A DNA stretch of 64,000 nucleotides from Kappaphycus alvarezii (Eukaryota > Rhodophyta > Florideophyceae > Gigartinales > Solieriaceae). Numbering within the stretch: position 1 is the stretch's first letter; every line of letters begins with the position of its first letter. A program made the position numbers and the translations under genes. The DNA lies in NCBI GenBank assembly GCA_002205965.3, contig NADL03000075.1, positions 186,001 through 250,000 of the forward strand. The letters run 5' to 3'. Of the stretch, positions 8,896-23,000 are shown in pieces. The notes under the pieces are model-generated. The model was not told the origin of the DNA, ran no database searches, and saw only the letters and a list, made by a program, of their open reading frames with translations.

Positions 8896-11800
8896 ATGAC
8901 GGTCAGCAATGCACGTCAGGCAACCCACTGGAACATTACACCAAACCACTCGGCTTACATTGATCCAACAGGGAGAGGACGCCAACTTGGGAGCGAGCGC
9001 GCAAACCATTTGGGACGCCATTATACCACAAGAATATTGGAGTCATTCAGCGAAATTGAAAACAAAGGACATACCTTATCGGGAAAAAAAGGGCATTGAT
9101 GAGAGGACTGCCCAGAGAATTTGATATAACGGCAGAAACTATAATGAGTTCCGACTGTAACTTTCTTATGGCAATGTCAAAATTGACAGTGCGCGAGTCA
9201 CGTATCAACCAATATAGGGAAGAAGATGAGTCTGCATTGGTGACACGCGGCATGACGTATGTAGAGGAGTGTTATATATGTAGCAAGATGGGGCACATGT
9301 CGAAGAATTGCTCGAAGAGAAGGAAAAATGCTGGCAAGAATGATAGAGAAGATCGGAAAGAGAATAGAAAGTGTTTCAGGTGCTTGAAACAAGGTCATAT
9401 AGCTAAAGATTGTCGTAGTAGTGATGGTAACGACAGGAAGCAAACTAAGCACAGCACTGCGATGATGGTTACAGTGCACGATATGTTTTTAGCCAAGGCT
9501 GGTAGTCGTCAATAAATTAAGTGGATTCTTAATTCAGGAGTAACACGCCATATAACGGACCTCGCGCTGATGGATGCATCATCGTTGGAAACTGGGAAGT
9601 CATGAAATCGGAAGGGTTTGGGACAGTGAAAATATTTACCATGGTAGATGGTATAAGAAAACATGTTACCCTTCACGAAGTTCTATACGCGCCAGACCTC
9701 CTCTATAACCTAGTGTCTCTGTCACAAGCCCGAAAGCGCGAATTTAAGATTTTCTTTGACGAAAAATATGCTACGAAGGGCATGGGAAGGGTAGAGCTCA
9801 TCCATAAACCTTCAGATAATGTAAAGATGGTTGGAACGGAGACAAAGGATGGCTTTTATGAACTACTGATGAAAGTATGAAATGGAGAAGCAAAAAGTGG
9901 CTTCACCTTGCATGAACGGCTAGGTCATTGCGAATATGGACAACTGTGTCAGTCCCTGCCTCACGTCTCTGGTATCAGCAAAGACGAGATAGTTAATATA
10001 AGTAGGGAAGTGTGCAGAGGCTGCGCACTTGGAAAGTCAGCATGCTTACCCCGGAAGCAGAATCCAGACAAAATACCGACTATATGTACTAAATATAACT
10101 TGTATAAAGTATTCATGCAGATTTAATTGGACTGATGAATGTGATGTCACTTGGAAAAGCTAAGTATTTTGTGACTGAACTCGACGAGCATAGTATATAC
10201 TCTCTAGTTAGATTCATACACAGGAAGAGCGAAGCTGGTGATGCTGTGATTGGAATGATCAAGGAGATCCAGAACCCATCTAACAGTAAGACAGAAACGC
10301 CAGCTAGCATGGGCTGCAACTTAGTGAAGTGGGTTCCGTCGGATGGCGGTGGAGAATATGTTGGTCCCAAATTTCAGAACTGGCTGAAACAACGAGGTAT
10401 CGTTCATGAACTAACCACCCCATACTTACCGGAATCAAACGGGTGTGCGGAAGGGTTGAACAGATCATTGATGGCTATGGCGCGGACGCTCTTGCTATCA
10501 AACCCAATGACAAAGCCTAACTTGTGAGCGGAAGCAGTGAATACTGCTTGTTTCACCCGCAACTGTCTAGTCTCGCCCAGCTGCAAGCTATACTGCACAC
10601 CATTCGGGGCTATTCACGAGAGGAAGCCGGATTTTGGACACCTGCGAATTTTGGGCTCCAAAGCCTATGTATTCAAGCCTTCCAAAAGGAGATCTGGAAA
10701 ATTCGTCAGTAGAGTGGAGGAAGGAATATTAGTTGGGTATTGCAGAGGTGATGCCTACAAGATCTTGATGAATGATGGTAAGAGAGTCATCGAGACAAAT
10801 GATGTGAGGTTCGATGAAGGGAATATGGCCAACACTACACCAACGAAGGAGAATTCGATGGAGATTGATAACACGGACTCAGCAGCTGATTTGGATGACC
10901 TCTCAGGGGGATAAAATAAGACATTGCAAGAGTCAGCACACAGAGTAAGTGCAGATAGAGAACCAACGAACGTGACGACAACTGACGGTAGCAGTATTAG
11001 TGAACATGGCGGTGACAGTCATGATGAAAGGCATCTCAGAGGTGATGATAATGATTATATCAACATCTCGGATGAGGGTATCAATCTAGATGATCTGACA
11101 TATTATCCAGGTATACGCCGCAGTGAGAGTAATATAGCTGGATAGCCACCGCAGAGGTATGGCTACGAGAAGAAACATGTATTGCTAGAGACCAATGACG
11201 CTACAGATGGCTTACCAGAGTGTTATTCGGACGAAATAGGTCGGGATGATGTGACCAAATGGCATGAAGCAATGGAATTCGAGATTAAGTCCCGAGAGAA
11301 ACTGAAAACGTGGGAACTGGTAGAACTTCCTGAAGACCGGAATGTCATTCAGAACAAGTGGGTACATAATCTGAGGCAAGATGGCAAGGGTAACATTGTG
11401 AGATATAAGGCTCGGTTGATTGTGAAATGTTTCTCCCAGATACCCGGGGTTGATTTTTCAGAGGTGTTTTCCCCAGTATCGAATATTCGACGGTCAGATT
11501 CATGTTGGCACTGAGCGTGCTCTATGGGTGGTAGAGGACACTCAGTGATGTTAAGAATGAATTTTTTAATGCCCAGCTCTCTGAGGAAACATACGTTGCA
11601 CAACCTGAAGGATTCAAAATGAGCAGTTTGAGACGTATGTCTACCGTTTAAACAAGGCTCTATACGGCCTAAAACAGGTATCACGGGAATGGAATGCTCA
11701 TCTCAATACTTTTCTTCTCGAGATGGTATGTGAGCAGTGTAAGGCCGATCCAACATTGAATGTGTTGAAAATGAAGAATCACTTCGTTTTTCTGTTGGCC

Positions 11801-12770
11801 TATGTAGATGACATTTTAATATTTTCTAATGAACAGGACAGACTGAATGAAATGGTTGGAAAGTTCTCAAGTAGGTTTGAGATCAGAAAGTCGAGGAATA
11901 TCGAGCGCTTCGTTGGGATATCGATTGAAGATAAGGATAATTCGATCAAGATGCGCAACAGGCTAATGATCGAAAGAATGCTAAAGTACTTAAAGATGAG
12001 TGACTGTAAGACTGTTGCAACACCCCTACCCTCTGGATTAGATTTGACGGAGAACATTGGATCTGAGCTGAGAGATATCACACCTTTCAGACAATTATTT
12101 GGACCTTTTATGCACTTAGCGAACACAGTGCGACCGGATTTTATTTATGTAGCTAACTATTTCGCTCCCTTCATGCATAAGCCAAGCAAAACACTACGGA
12201 CAGCTGGGAAGCATATCTTGAGATAGCTTCAAGGAACAAAGAATTTAGGGCTATGCTACAGAGATGTTGGTGAGCTCAAGTTTGAAGCATACTCAGACAC
12301 AGACTGGGCACAAGAACGTCCAAGTCGGAAGTCGATTAGTGGTAACATCTTTATGTTGGCTGGAGGACCAGTGAGTTGGCGCTCAAAGAATTAATCTGTA
12401 GTTGCACAAAGCTCAAAGGAAGCTAAATTTACTGCGTTGGCACTTTGTATTCGAGAGCTTCTATGGTTCAGAAAATTTGACATGTCACTGAAGAAAGCGT
12501 TGAGTACGAATGATGTGAAGAAGCTACTATATATCTCCATCAGTGAGGACATTAAGTCATGCATTGCAGATGCCTATAACTCGACTTGCACAGACTAATC
12601 GAAGCATATTGACGTCAAATACCAATTCCTAGTCGATAATGTTGCAAAAGGGAACTTCAGCATACATTGTGTGCCTACCACTGCGATGGTCGCAGATATC
12701 GTAACGAAGAACTTAAGGAAGATCAAGTTCGAGGAATTGAGGAGACTTACTAACATAGCGTAATGAATTC

Positions 12771-12999
12771 AGGACAGATTTTGCCTATGGGTTCAATCTT
12801 TTGATGCCCTTGATAATCGCGCGTTCGGCCAGAGAGTTTCACTTGATACCATCGTCGGCGCCGTCGTCACATCCGCCGGTCGCGTTGAGACTTGCTTGGA
12901 GTCCGATACGTTCATTATGCAAGACAGTGAGTTTTCGTGGTCGCCATTGCCGTTGCCTTTTTGCCTTCGTGGAGGCTAAAAACAGTCATTGGAAGAATA
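12771..12999. other. Short stretch between copia and gypsy gag fragment
   Basis: This may include the copia 3' LTR or the continuation of the minus-strand gypsy fragment; neither can be shown. Confidence 0.25.
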
Positions 13000-13990
13000 A
13001 GACGCGGCGTCACCTGCTCGAGAGTCTTAGTTCATTGTTGACCGGGCCGGGCATTCGCGTGCTTTCGCCGCACCGTCCTTGTCTTTGAAAGCCTTTTTCA
13101 ACGCAGTTCCGGAGTTCTTCCAGACAGCTCAATCCCTTGCAGGAGATCATCGGGCATGATGATGGATGCGTTTTCTTGCCTTTGTTCTTTCTCAGCTTGT
13201 TAGGTGGCTTTGAGTAGGACACAGTCTTTGATCCAGTGTTACTGCTGCAGTTGGCCAATTCCGACGGGCGGCAACGGAGATTTCCGTTTTCAGGCTTCCC
13301 TTATTCCTCAAAAAGGTCGATGACATTCGCTATTATCTTGGTAAACTCGTCTTTGATGTCTCTCTTTGAGAAGTTGATGTCTTGCTCAAGCTTGTTCCGG
13401 AGCCTATACCGGCTTGATGGCCGACGGGACGCGGCGAACGACCACTTTTCGTTTGTTCTTGGTGACACATTTCATTCCCTTTTGGCGAAGAAGCGAGTTT
13501 TATTCCATAAAAATAGCTACATACTGGCTTTTGCAGACCTAACCGACACGTCCATTCGTAAATATTTTAGTACCATGTTGTCGAGGTCTAACTCAGTCAT
13601 GGCTTTCGAAGAGTCGACAGCCATCTTGTCCAAGTATGTCCACAGGTCATCGTCGGTCAGCGTTTTGATGTCTGCAGAGCATTCAATGATAAATAGGTCG
13701 ACAGTAGTCTCAAATTGTTCCGCTCGACACAGTAAAAGATACCAGCCGGACGAGTCGGTTCTGAAAACTGCGTTAATATTCTGGACGAGTTGGGATGTAA
13801 GCTCCTTTACCTCAAGGCAGTAGGCGTCGTACTTTCGCAAGAAGACTCAAATAGATGTGTCCTCTATACGGTCGAAAAATGGTTGAGTTGAAGCCATGGT
13901 GAGTTGGTGTAGGTTTGCTTTGTTCTCCATGCCTGCTCCAGACATGTCTTCCATGATGCGTCGATCCTTGGACCTTTGGATGTGTGTTCC
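13000..13990 (-). mobile_element. Ty3/gypsy gag fragment, decayed
   Basis: The minus-strand translation resembles the gag of the complete gypsy element at 40.6-46.0 kb. It shares the '(V)RK..YD.Y..E' start, then DLWTYLDKMAV, LDNMVLKYLRMDVSVRSAKA here against DRIVEKELHMDMSDRSAKS there. A Cys-containing basic region follows. Only gag is present, so it is a truncated, broken copy of the same or a sister family. Its relation to the adjoining copia element (insertion or juxtaposition) is unclear. Confidence 0.55.
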
Positions 13991-15499
13991 TTGCAGGTCG
14001 GTTTTTTGGAACCACGCTTGTCTATAAGCGAACAGTTAACCGAAGCGTTCGTTATGACACGCCTGAGGGAGCCAGGCGTAGCGAGTTGACTAAAAAAGAC
14101 TAAGGTCCTCGAAGAAACTAAAAGCCGTAAAATGCGGGTGTTTTACGAAGGATCGGTGGGTCGGTCTTGGGTAATCGTGATAGTTCGATACCGCTCCGAC
14201 TCGGATGGAATCGAGGGTAGAAGTCCAGAGATTAAAAATAAAACAGGCGAACGGGCGGCAGGCGCAGGGCGGCCGGCTGTAGAGTCTCGAGACAGCGGTA
14301 CTATGCACTGAGTTCTACGATTCGGGATATTATCGGCCGATGCGGACTGGCGTCTGTGCACAGCCAGAGTGCAAGCAACACACCTTCTGAATAACCTCCT
14401 CCAATTTCACAACCCGTACTAAGACCCCATTTGCCCCATTTAATACTGAGAGGTCCAATTATCGGCGAACTGCGCCATTTTTCGGCACCAGGGGTCGATA
14501 TGCTGTTCTCGCAACGTCACACTATCGACTGATGGGTCTTCATCCGAGGTCGCTGCCTTCTTCTGAACTCCGGGGAGGGCCCCATTTGCCGAATAAGTAC
14601 GTGCTGTTTCTAGGAAAAATAACAGAATCTACTTATCTAATTGGAATTGGTGGACCCCATTCGTAGTTGAAATGCATGTTTTGGTAAAAACCTGTGGAGA
14701 ACATTGCAAGGCATGGGTGCACAAATTCTTGCCATTAAATTACTGTTTGATTACAGTAACGGTCATATCACGGAGAGAAACCAGAGATTCACTACTGTAA
14801 TGCTCACTTTATAATCAAAATATTATATTACAGTATTTTTTGGGGGGGTTTCACAAATTGGTGGAGTCTACATTGACCTTGGCCGTGGAGTGTTCGGGCC
14901 TCGACCACCCAGATCAGACAGAAAAAAACAGTTGAACCAGCGAATACCTGGTATGCGTCTAAACCCCCACCCCTGGCATATCGACAAAAGTTTATCTGTG
15001 GTGCGAGTTCTTGCAATCCGACAGGGGGTCAAAACCTTTATTATATTTGTCTTTTTGTGCGATTGAAAGCGGAGTATAACGTTTTGTTTTGTTTTTATCC
15101 CTCGTGATAACGCCCAGTGCCGATAAACAAAAAGCTTCCACAGATCAAATCCCGTACATTAATCCCAACCAACGACGTCATCTACTGTGAAAATAAAGGG
15201 GTGACAAAGACCTGTCCGGTATCTACAGGGACAGGAGCGCCGAACCCGAAAAAATCGCTACCAAAAGTGCCGTGGCTCGTTCATCAAGCCTCAGAAGAAG
15301 ATCGTATCCTAGACCGACCGACCGACCTAAAGGGAGAACAAAAAGTGAACTTCGGAGGCAGAGGACAGCCATCAAGGATCGGAACCTAGTGGCTGAGTTT
15401 TCATAAAAAACTGAGCTATACCAAAACCGCCTCCAATTTCACTCTAGGGAAAGCGATGAATTTATCGAGGACATAATTTGCATTAAAGGAATTAAAGTT
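13991..15499. other. No gene recognised
   Basis: Short chance ORFs only. The right part may continue the RNase H to integrase part of the gypsy fragment at 15.5-16.8 kb (FEILYKPGRKQKMPGTLWSRET reads just beyond 15.5 kb on the minus strand), but no integrase motif could be read further left. Confidence 0.35.
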
Positions 15500-16770
15500 T
15501 AACAAAAATTGAACCCTTCCGAGCCGAGCAGTTTCTCGACTCCACAATGTGCCAGGCATTTTCTGCTTCCTGCCGGGATTTTACAGTATCTCAAAGTCTA
15601 CGTTCGCCAATCGGAATCGCCTGAAAGCCAATCTGCCTGCTATAATCCGTGAGACTCACCAGCCACTGTAATGGTAAGTTAAAGATACAGTTTGCGTTAT
15701 GAAGTGTGTACTTTCCATATTCGGACGTGACTAAATAAGCCTTTACAGCATAACGATTCTTCCCTTTCGTTGGCACTTTAGTTTCCTCTCCTACCTGGAC
15801 AGCGTTGTGATCCAATATGCCTAGGCAATATTTTCCGGGCTGCTGCTCTTAAAATAGATAGAATCCCACTTTTCGGTCACAGATATCGGTTTCGAAGTAT
15901 AGATCCGACCAACCTTTGGAATCACGATCACTAGGGGGGAACTCATGTAACTCCTGTGTACCGTAAAGGCGTAGGCCTCGTAATCAGTAATTGTATCGAA
16001 ACCAAAATGCTAGCTCATTGTTAACTTCACAGTAAGGGTAAGTAAGGTTCTGTGCGATGCTCATATATCTTCGCAAGAACCATTGATGTACGTTGCACAT
16101 GCCTAAGAAAGAGAGCGGTTCCGTTTGGGACCCTGATAGAGGAGCCTTATCTATCGTTTATATTTTTTTGGGCGCAATTTTAAACTTACTTTAGCGCACT
16201 ATGTGGCTAGGATAGTCGAGATCACTCCAAAAAAGAAGCACTTTTGCTACTTCACTGACGCCCCCGCCGCCTTCAGAAGTGAAAGAGCCGTTCAGAGGTG
16301 ACCGAATTGCGCCTATCTTTACTTTCATTACACGATCACGTTATCAAAATAGATAATCGCATACTGTAATTTGCACCCAGATCAGGACGTCGACCGCACT
16401 TTGGACAATGTTTGGGGCATTCCTTAAGCTAAAACTCATACGTAGGAAACGTTATAGCCCCGCGTGGCATGTGAATGTAGCCTTATTTATATCTGCAGCA
16501 TCAATGCGTACATGCTGGTACTCACTGTTTCAATCCAATGTACATAACAATCTAGCATCCCCTCAGAATTCGATAAACTCATCAATCCTGGGTATGGGAT
16601 ACGAGTCACGCACCGTTAGCCAGTATAGCCGAGGATATTTTACACGCAATTTTAGAGACCAATCGGGCTTTGGAATCAGTACCATATGGCATGCCCATTC
16701 AGCTCACGGTGGCCCAATGATGCCCTCCTGAAGCACCCATCCTGTCTCCTTGCTTTCAATCACCCAGGCC
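15500..16770 (-). mobile_element. Ty3/gypsy RT-RNase H fragment, decayed
   Basis: The minus strand reads typical gypsy reverse-transcriptase blocks: EWACHMVLIPKPDWSLKLRV, LTVRDSYPIPRIDEFIEF, KATFTCHAGL and LRNAPNIVQSAVDVL. It then reads the connection (DYPSHIVR, PLSFLGMCNVHQWFL) and RNase H remnants (DICDRKVGFYLF, LQWLVSLTDYSRQIGF). It is one degraded copy with several breaks. Gag was not recognised to its right, so the copy is a fragment or its 5' part has decayed beyond recognition. It is unlike the 20-25 kb element in sequence and so belongs to another gypsy lineage. Confidence 0.7.
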
Positions 16771-19700
16771 CTCATTCCCGCCCTGTAGGGTTTTTGGTAC
16801 ACCGATCTGGTCGCCAGTATCAACTCCATCCCATATTTTGTCGCCCTGATGGTTCCCAATCTATCCCGAGTACATAGTGCTGAACTTACTTCGGACTTCC
16901 GCTAAATTTTGGCGTTTTCCTCGTCATTGCGACCATATTCGGACTTCATATCTCCAATCTGGTGCGTTATTTCTGTTCGGCCATTCTTGTTTCGGATGCT
17001 CAGGATCCTCTCTCTCCCTAGAGCGAAGATCGCCTCTTGAATGGGTAACGTTTATCCTAATATTTGTTTCTTTGCATCAAAAACGTATTTTGAACGAACT
17101 TTTTAGTCAACACCTGGAGGGCTTGGGCGTGCCCAACATCACATAACATCACGCACACCTTTCTTCGATAGTAAATAGTTCGCCATGACATTGCTGTTGG
17201 TAATTTATATTAATTGCAATTCTATAGCCTCATTTTGGACGAGGGGAATCACTTGGGACATTGGCGGAACCTTCCTCTGCTTGGCGACCCGAACTTTGTT
17301 CTAATGTTTATGTAATCTTACGATCTATTATTTTAATGTACTCTAAATAATCCCAATGAACGGCGCGTCGTATAATAGGACCCGTCTCCGTCCAGTTTGT
17401 ATGATCTCGACAAGGTGACCGATTATTTATTCCACTGCTATTATATCGACCAGCATAAATTGGATTTTCCTTTTATGGCGCCAATTCAGAGGTTTAATGG
17501 GATGACTACTAGAGGGCGCAAGGGGTTGTTCGACGCTAACATCAATTGGACGGCATACAAATACCTTGTTACGTAAGTTCTCCATTCCGACAGTATCACT
17601 GCTATGTGAACCAAATTTGGGCAAGTTCCTATTTATTTCACCCCCTTCATGTGCCAAAAGTGCCCAGAGGAGATGAATACTACCATTAGAATGCGATATT
17701 TACTTTTTCATAGTACGATAATAGTGTTCGCAGGATCTCAATGAGGGCATCCGCGGGCACTCTAATTGGGTACTGGGATGTATTTTTGCTTCATAACACT
17801 GGCGATAGGAGTTTTTTTACGCTCCCTGACCTTTTAAAGCCTTCTTCCCCGGGTCAAAAACCTTTTGTTCACAGCAGTCTTCCTTGTAAGGGTCCCTTTT
17901 GTTCCCCTTTTCTTGTCTTGCCCATACTCTAATTTGTAGGGCTCCCATAGAGGTCCTATAGTAGATTCTATCACGTCGTAGAGGTTTTTGGCGACGCCTT
18001 AGTACATCAAATCGGACAACATTCGCCCATGTTTCCTCTGATAGAGGAAAGGAGCAGATGGAGCGAGGAAGAGAGGGTAGTAAGGAATGAGGTAAGTATA
18101 GTAAAAGAGACAGTAAGAAAGAGAAGATGTGGGGGGTCAAGAAAGAGACTTGAGAGGAGAGAATGTGGTTAGGAACTTTGTACTCAGACAGAACTTAGAC
18201 GGATACCGGGGCTTATATGGACCTCTAGGCGAGTCGTCTGGTGCTTCCGGACGATCGAAAGAAGTTTTTAGAATCCTTTTAGACGAAAGTGGGAGGGTAA
18301 CTCTAGACCTGCTTGAGCTGATCTAAAGATGATCAGCTCAAGCTTAGAGCACTGCAGAGTGCAAAAAGTGTAATGGTCAAGTTCTAGTTTGTACAGTAAA
18401 CTGCAGTAACAGAAGTATGTAAGCCTCTTTGCTAGCTGCAAGCTGTCAGCAGAGGCGACGGAAAGTAACTGGACTAAAATCCTCCAGAATGCGACTCCGT
18501 ACTTGGGGCTCACATTCGGGCAATCTCCGGGGAGTCTTCCTAGGCTGGCACATATACAGCATTCTACAGTATTCACTGAGGACGACATCTAATATGACGG
18601 CGGCGAGGTCATTACAGTGTGATCAAGCTCCTGTTGGACCTGAAAATTTTCATGTTGGAGATCCGTGGTGCTTTCTGATCGACGTATGTCGTCATCTGTA
18701 GATGCAATTTTTTCCCGTAAAGCATCCTCTACGAAATCGAAAGAAGCGCTTTCAAAACTTGTGGTCAACACAAGTGACACACTCTGACGATATGTGAGAC
18801 TGACAATGCCTCAAATGGGATGGGATAGCAAGGAACATTTTGCTAGGTAATGTAGCGATAGAATATCCTAATCTGCGAATCTCTCGTAACTATTCCAAAA
18901 GTACCATTGGAATCAGACATTGTGTTAAGAACCGTAAGGAAAATTCTAATGACATAAAAGTGGCTTGTAGAGCGGGCAATGAGATTACTGGTGGTTTGAG
19001 GTTACAGTAGATGCAATAAATTCGTGTAAAGCTGTAAGGCCTGTGAAAGACCACTTCATAAAGCAATTTGAACATGTAATTTTCAACAATACCCTGGTTT
19101 CCCGACATAAATAGCCAGCTCTCGAATCAAGCTATGCGACTGAAATCTCTACAGATGGCCCGAGCAGAAATGGAAACAATAACACCAGAATTGCGGTTCC
19201 AGCCTCCGTTGAATTCTCAGATACAAAATACTTCAAAGTACGAGCTGTCTGAAGGTCAGAAAGCTTTCATATGCCGCGAAAATTCGTATTAAAGACAATC
19301 AGGTATTAATCGGACGCGATAAATCAGAGATTGACCACTCCTGGGCCAAGTAAAATCTCCTTTCTCAGATTTTTCGTGAAATTTGATCGGAATTCATATT
19401 ACGGAATTCCTATATCCGAAAGATGTCATATGCTACTCTGCTGGCTTAAGAGAGAGCTAGAATATAGAATTTATTGGTTTAATCAAGGACTGAACTTTAA
19501 AAAGTGCTAGAAAAGTATATACCCACAGACGCAAATGTATTTACAAGGATTTGGGTACTTCTGGAAAGAATCTAGGCAACAAGGAGAAATATCCGGCCAC
19601 TTTATTTGTATTTAAGGTTGAAAAAGACGTGGAAAACGTATTTTTAGACTACGGCGTTACCACTGTGTGGCAAAGTTCAACTAGAACTTCGGTAGTGGTC

Positions 19701-20099
19701 GCAGCGCTACTTACTTTCGGCATTTGATCGTAGGGCATTTAGTAGGCGTATTTGAAACCGATGGAATATTTTGATTACATTGTATCTGAATCTCTCTAAG
19801 GATCTTAAAATACCATATGCATACTTGGTCGAGTAGTTTACGCCCTTAACTTGGAGACTCCGAAGACTACTAGAACAAGAATATGAATGCTAGCCCGTCC
19901 CTTTTTCCACTTGATTTCATCGGAGTGGTGGTAGATTTGCTCACCTGTGAGTCACGCTATTTTAAATATTCCGCGTGCATCGCGCACATCATAAAACGTC
20001 ATTGGTTCGCTGACTTTTCGCTCACCAAAACTCCTGTAGGCCATCAACATCTTCATCAACTGTCACTGCGTGTCAACGGTTCCGCATTTATCGTCCACA
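16771..20099. other. Large stretch without a recognisable gene
   Basis: AT-rich with only short ORFs. 16.8-17.7 kb may be the decayed upstream part of the gypsy fragment at 15.5-16.8 kb. The hairpin at 18311-18343 is the only sharp structure. I see no promoter, RNA gene or domain. Confidence 0.4.
18311..18343. repeat. Perfect 13-bp inverted repeat (hairpin)
   Basis: GCTTGAGCTGATC (18311-18323) and GATCAGCTCAAGC (18331-18343) are exact reverse complements with a 7-base loop TAAAGAT. A further 5-bp pair, CTCTA/TAGAG, flanks them at 18301 and 18345. No gene adjoins it. Confidence 0.7.
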
Positions 20100-23000
20100 A
20101 ACCAACTACTACAACATCCAGCATCCACCGCGCTCATCGATTCAGGCAAATGAACCACTTACTTTTCTTTGGCAAACTTTGTTTGCTTCTCCCCCATTCA
20201 CGCGCGCAAACAAACTTTGAAGACGATTTATTGCAGTGTGGATCCAGTGGTCTGGTTACCAACTTGAGCCGATGAAAATAGATACCTTCGTGAGTGATTC
20301 TGTCGTCTTCATCTAGTAACCAGCACTTCTTATTACAAATTCGTACCGTACAATGTGGTCCGCCCCACATCGGAGTGGTAGTGGGTAGACTCTTGTTCTT
20401 ATGGTGAGCAAAGAGGACTTGATCGTTGACGTTGAACAGGTTCGAGAGACTAATGAGTGACCTTGAGACTATTAAATCTGCTCTACTACCAGTCAACCCT
20501 TCTAGCTCGATGCATCGCACACTTGTGTCCATGTTCAACTGGAGCTCCTCTTCACTCTCGCCAATCATCCTGAGTCCTTGAGTAACCTGCACTAGGCGCG
20601 GATCCTGCCCGAACATAAGAAAGAAGAGGGACTTACCACCGACGTATTTTCTTGCTCTTAAACTGGCTTCTATCTTCGGCAACGTCAAATCCCAGTCCAT
20701 ACCATCGTTATTCATCTTTCTCAAAGCCTCTTTCGTTTTCTGGATCAATATTTCGGCTCTCTTGTTGGCCTGGTGAGAGTAACTAGAGACAAATGCTGTC
20801 ATTTTTCCGACCTTATTCAACTCTCTCTTCCAATGCGCTGCTGAAAACACCGGTCCATTATCACTTAGCACTATGGTTGGTGAGCCGAACTGTCCGCGGA
20901 TCTCACACACGAAGAAGTCGACAGCAGTCTCCAACGTCTACTGACTCGTCGCCCTCGTTATCACCCACTTTGTCAGATGTTCAACCGCTACCAAGATATA
21001 CCTGTTACCACGAGTGGTCGCTGGAAGAGGTCCAGTAAAATCAACGCTGCATGTATGAAATAACCCAAATGCCGGTTGATAAAGCACAGAGAAGTAACGA
21101 GATACTCGACTTGCCTTCTGATAATCCATGCACAATCACAAGAGATGGCTAATATATCTCGATATCTCGGGCCACTAAATGCAGGCAGATACGAAATCTT
21201 TCATATTATTCGTTTCTCAGTGGCATATCTAGTCGTGCGGCAACCTAAATATCTTTTTGCGTTTCGATATCGTAAGAAGCACTCTGAACCCATCTCCAGT
21301 ACACAGGAGGAGATGAATTCTAAGGACGCAGTAGTTCGAAGACTTTCTGCGGATTCTGACTGGGACATCAAAACCATTACAACTGTTTATATATGTTCTA
21401 ACGGCAAGCAGGCTGGGTTATAGTTCTCGAAGTGGTGTCACCACTACCCCTGGCTCTGCTTCATGCACTCCATTTTGCACCCTCATATCTTCCTCTGCGC
21501 CGCTCGCTAAGAAGTCCTCTATGTGTTTTTGATGTAGCTCCATGTCGCTCTCATCTACACAACGTAAAAGATAATCGCCGATTGCATTCAACATGCCAGA
21601 AACGTGCACAATCTGATATTCAAACTCAGCCATCACGTTAAGCCATCTACTGAGTCTCCCGTAAATATCTTTCTTGATAAAAGCTTGTTTCAGTGCTTCT
21701 TGTTCACTTTACATTGTGAACGGCTCGCTCAACAAGTAATGCCTGAACTTGTTTAATGCGACCACAACTGCTGGCGCTTCCCTCTCCAACTTGCTATATT
21801 TCCTCCCTGTTGCCTTCACTCCCCAAATAGCATACTGGACCAGTTTAAGCACACCATCATCGTCTTTATGCATCAGTGCAGCCCCGATAGCTCCATATGA
21901 CGCATCCGTGTATACACAGAATTCTGATTTAGAATCTGGTTGCTTCAGTATGGGCGCTGAACACATTTTTTCCCTTAGTAATTTGAAAGCAGCGACAGTC
22001 CCACTGTCCCATTCAAAGGGAGTGTCCTTCAACTTCAATTTGTGAAATGGCCCCGTGATCCTTGCAAAATCTCTGACGAAAATGTGGTAAAAGAAGCAAA
22101 GCATGAAGAAGGACGGCAACTCCTTTTTCGACTTCGGCACGCATGCGTCTCTGATCTATTCTACATTTTATTGATCTGGCTTGACACCAGCAGCAGACAC
22201 CACATGGCCAAAAAGCTTCACTTCTCTCTTCGCAATAACAACATTAGTGTTTTCAGCTTCATATTTGCAGATCTGATGCGGTCGAAGACAATGTTCAGAT
22301 GCTTCTTATGTTCTTTCAAGCATTTTTGCATCACAACAATGTCATCCATGTACACTAATACAAATAGGTTTCCGAATAGTTCGGTTGCCGCTCTCTGAAA
22401 ACACCCTGGAGCGTTCATTAACCCGAACGACATAACGTTGAATTCGAACAAGCCTTAATTACATCTCAACGCCGTTAGCTGACGAACGATAACTGCTAAT
22501 AGTTATTGCCAATAATCGGAGAACATTTGAAGTACCGTAAAGATTACTGCAGTCACTGTGTATTCAATGATCTCTGCCATGATTGGGATGGTGAACTTAT
22601 CGCCATTCATGAGTTTGTTCAGACTACGGTAGTCGACATAAAATCTAGGCTTGCTATCCTTCTTCTTCAAAAGTACTACAGGAAGACGCCATGGTGAATT
22701 TGAAGGCTTTATGAACCATTCGTCAACATCCGCTCAATCTCTTCTTTTATTATTAGGTTGTCCTTTGGGGGTTTCCTTCAGATCGGGTGCCAAATCTGTT
22801 TGTACGATGTCAACTTAAATGTGTGTCGGTACGGTACGTCCGCCGGGATCAGATCAGCGAGGCACAAAGCGATAATTGATTTCTCTTTCAAAAACATCCG
22901 CTTGATTTCTTTAGGCAAAGAGTCATCTAGATTTGCGGTCACCTTCTTGATTTCTTCTTCAAAATAGATTTTTTCAGTACCATCAACATTCATATCAAAT

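Larger units (their letters stand above)
7900..12770 (+). mobile_element. Ty1/copia LTR retrotransposon, decayed
   Basis: Parts occur in copia order, with integrase before reverse transcriptase. Gag spans about 8030-9250, with two CCHC zinc knuckles at 9270-9311 (CYICSKMGHMSKNC) and 9372-9413 (CFRCLKQGHIAKDC). A protease remnant lies near 9520. The GAG-pre-integrase HxxC region is at 9900-10060 and the integrase core near 10130-10530 (DGGGEYVG, LPESNGCAEGLNRS). The reverse transcriptase is at about 11230-12050 (NKWVHNLRQDGKGNIVRYKAR, YVDDILIF). RNase H is at 12280-12740 (SDTDWAQERPSRKSISG) and ends in ADIVTKNL. It is broken in many places (around ten or more). No LTR pair was recognised, so both ends are approximate and age cannot be dated; the decay suggests an old copy. 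Confidence 0.85.

Noticed and set aside
13236-13823. 195-codon ORF on the + strand
   Set aside because: It lies antisense to the gypsy gag fragment, which carries the recognisable similarity.
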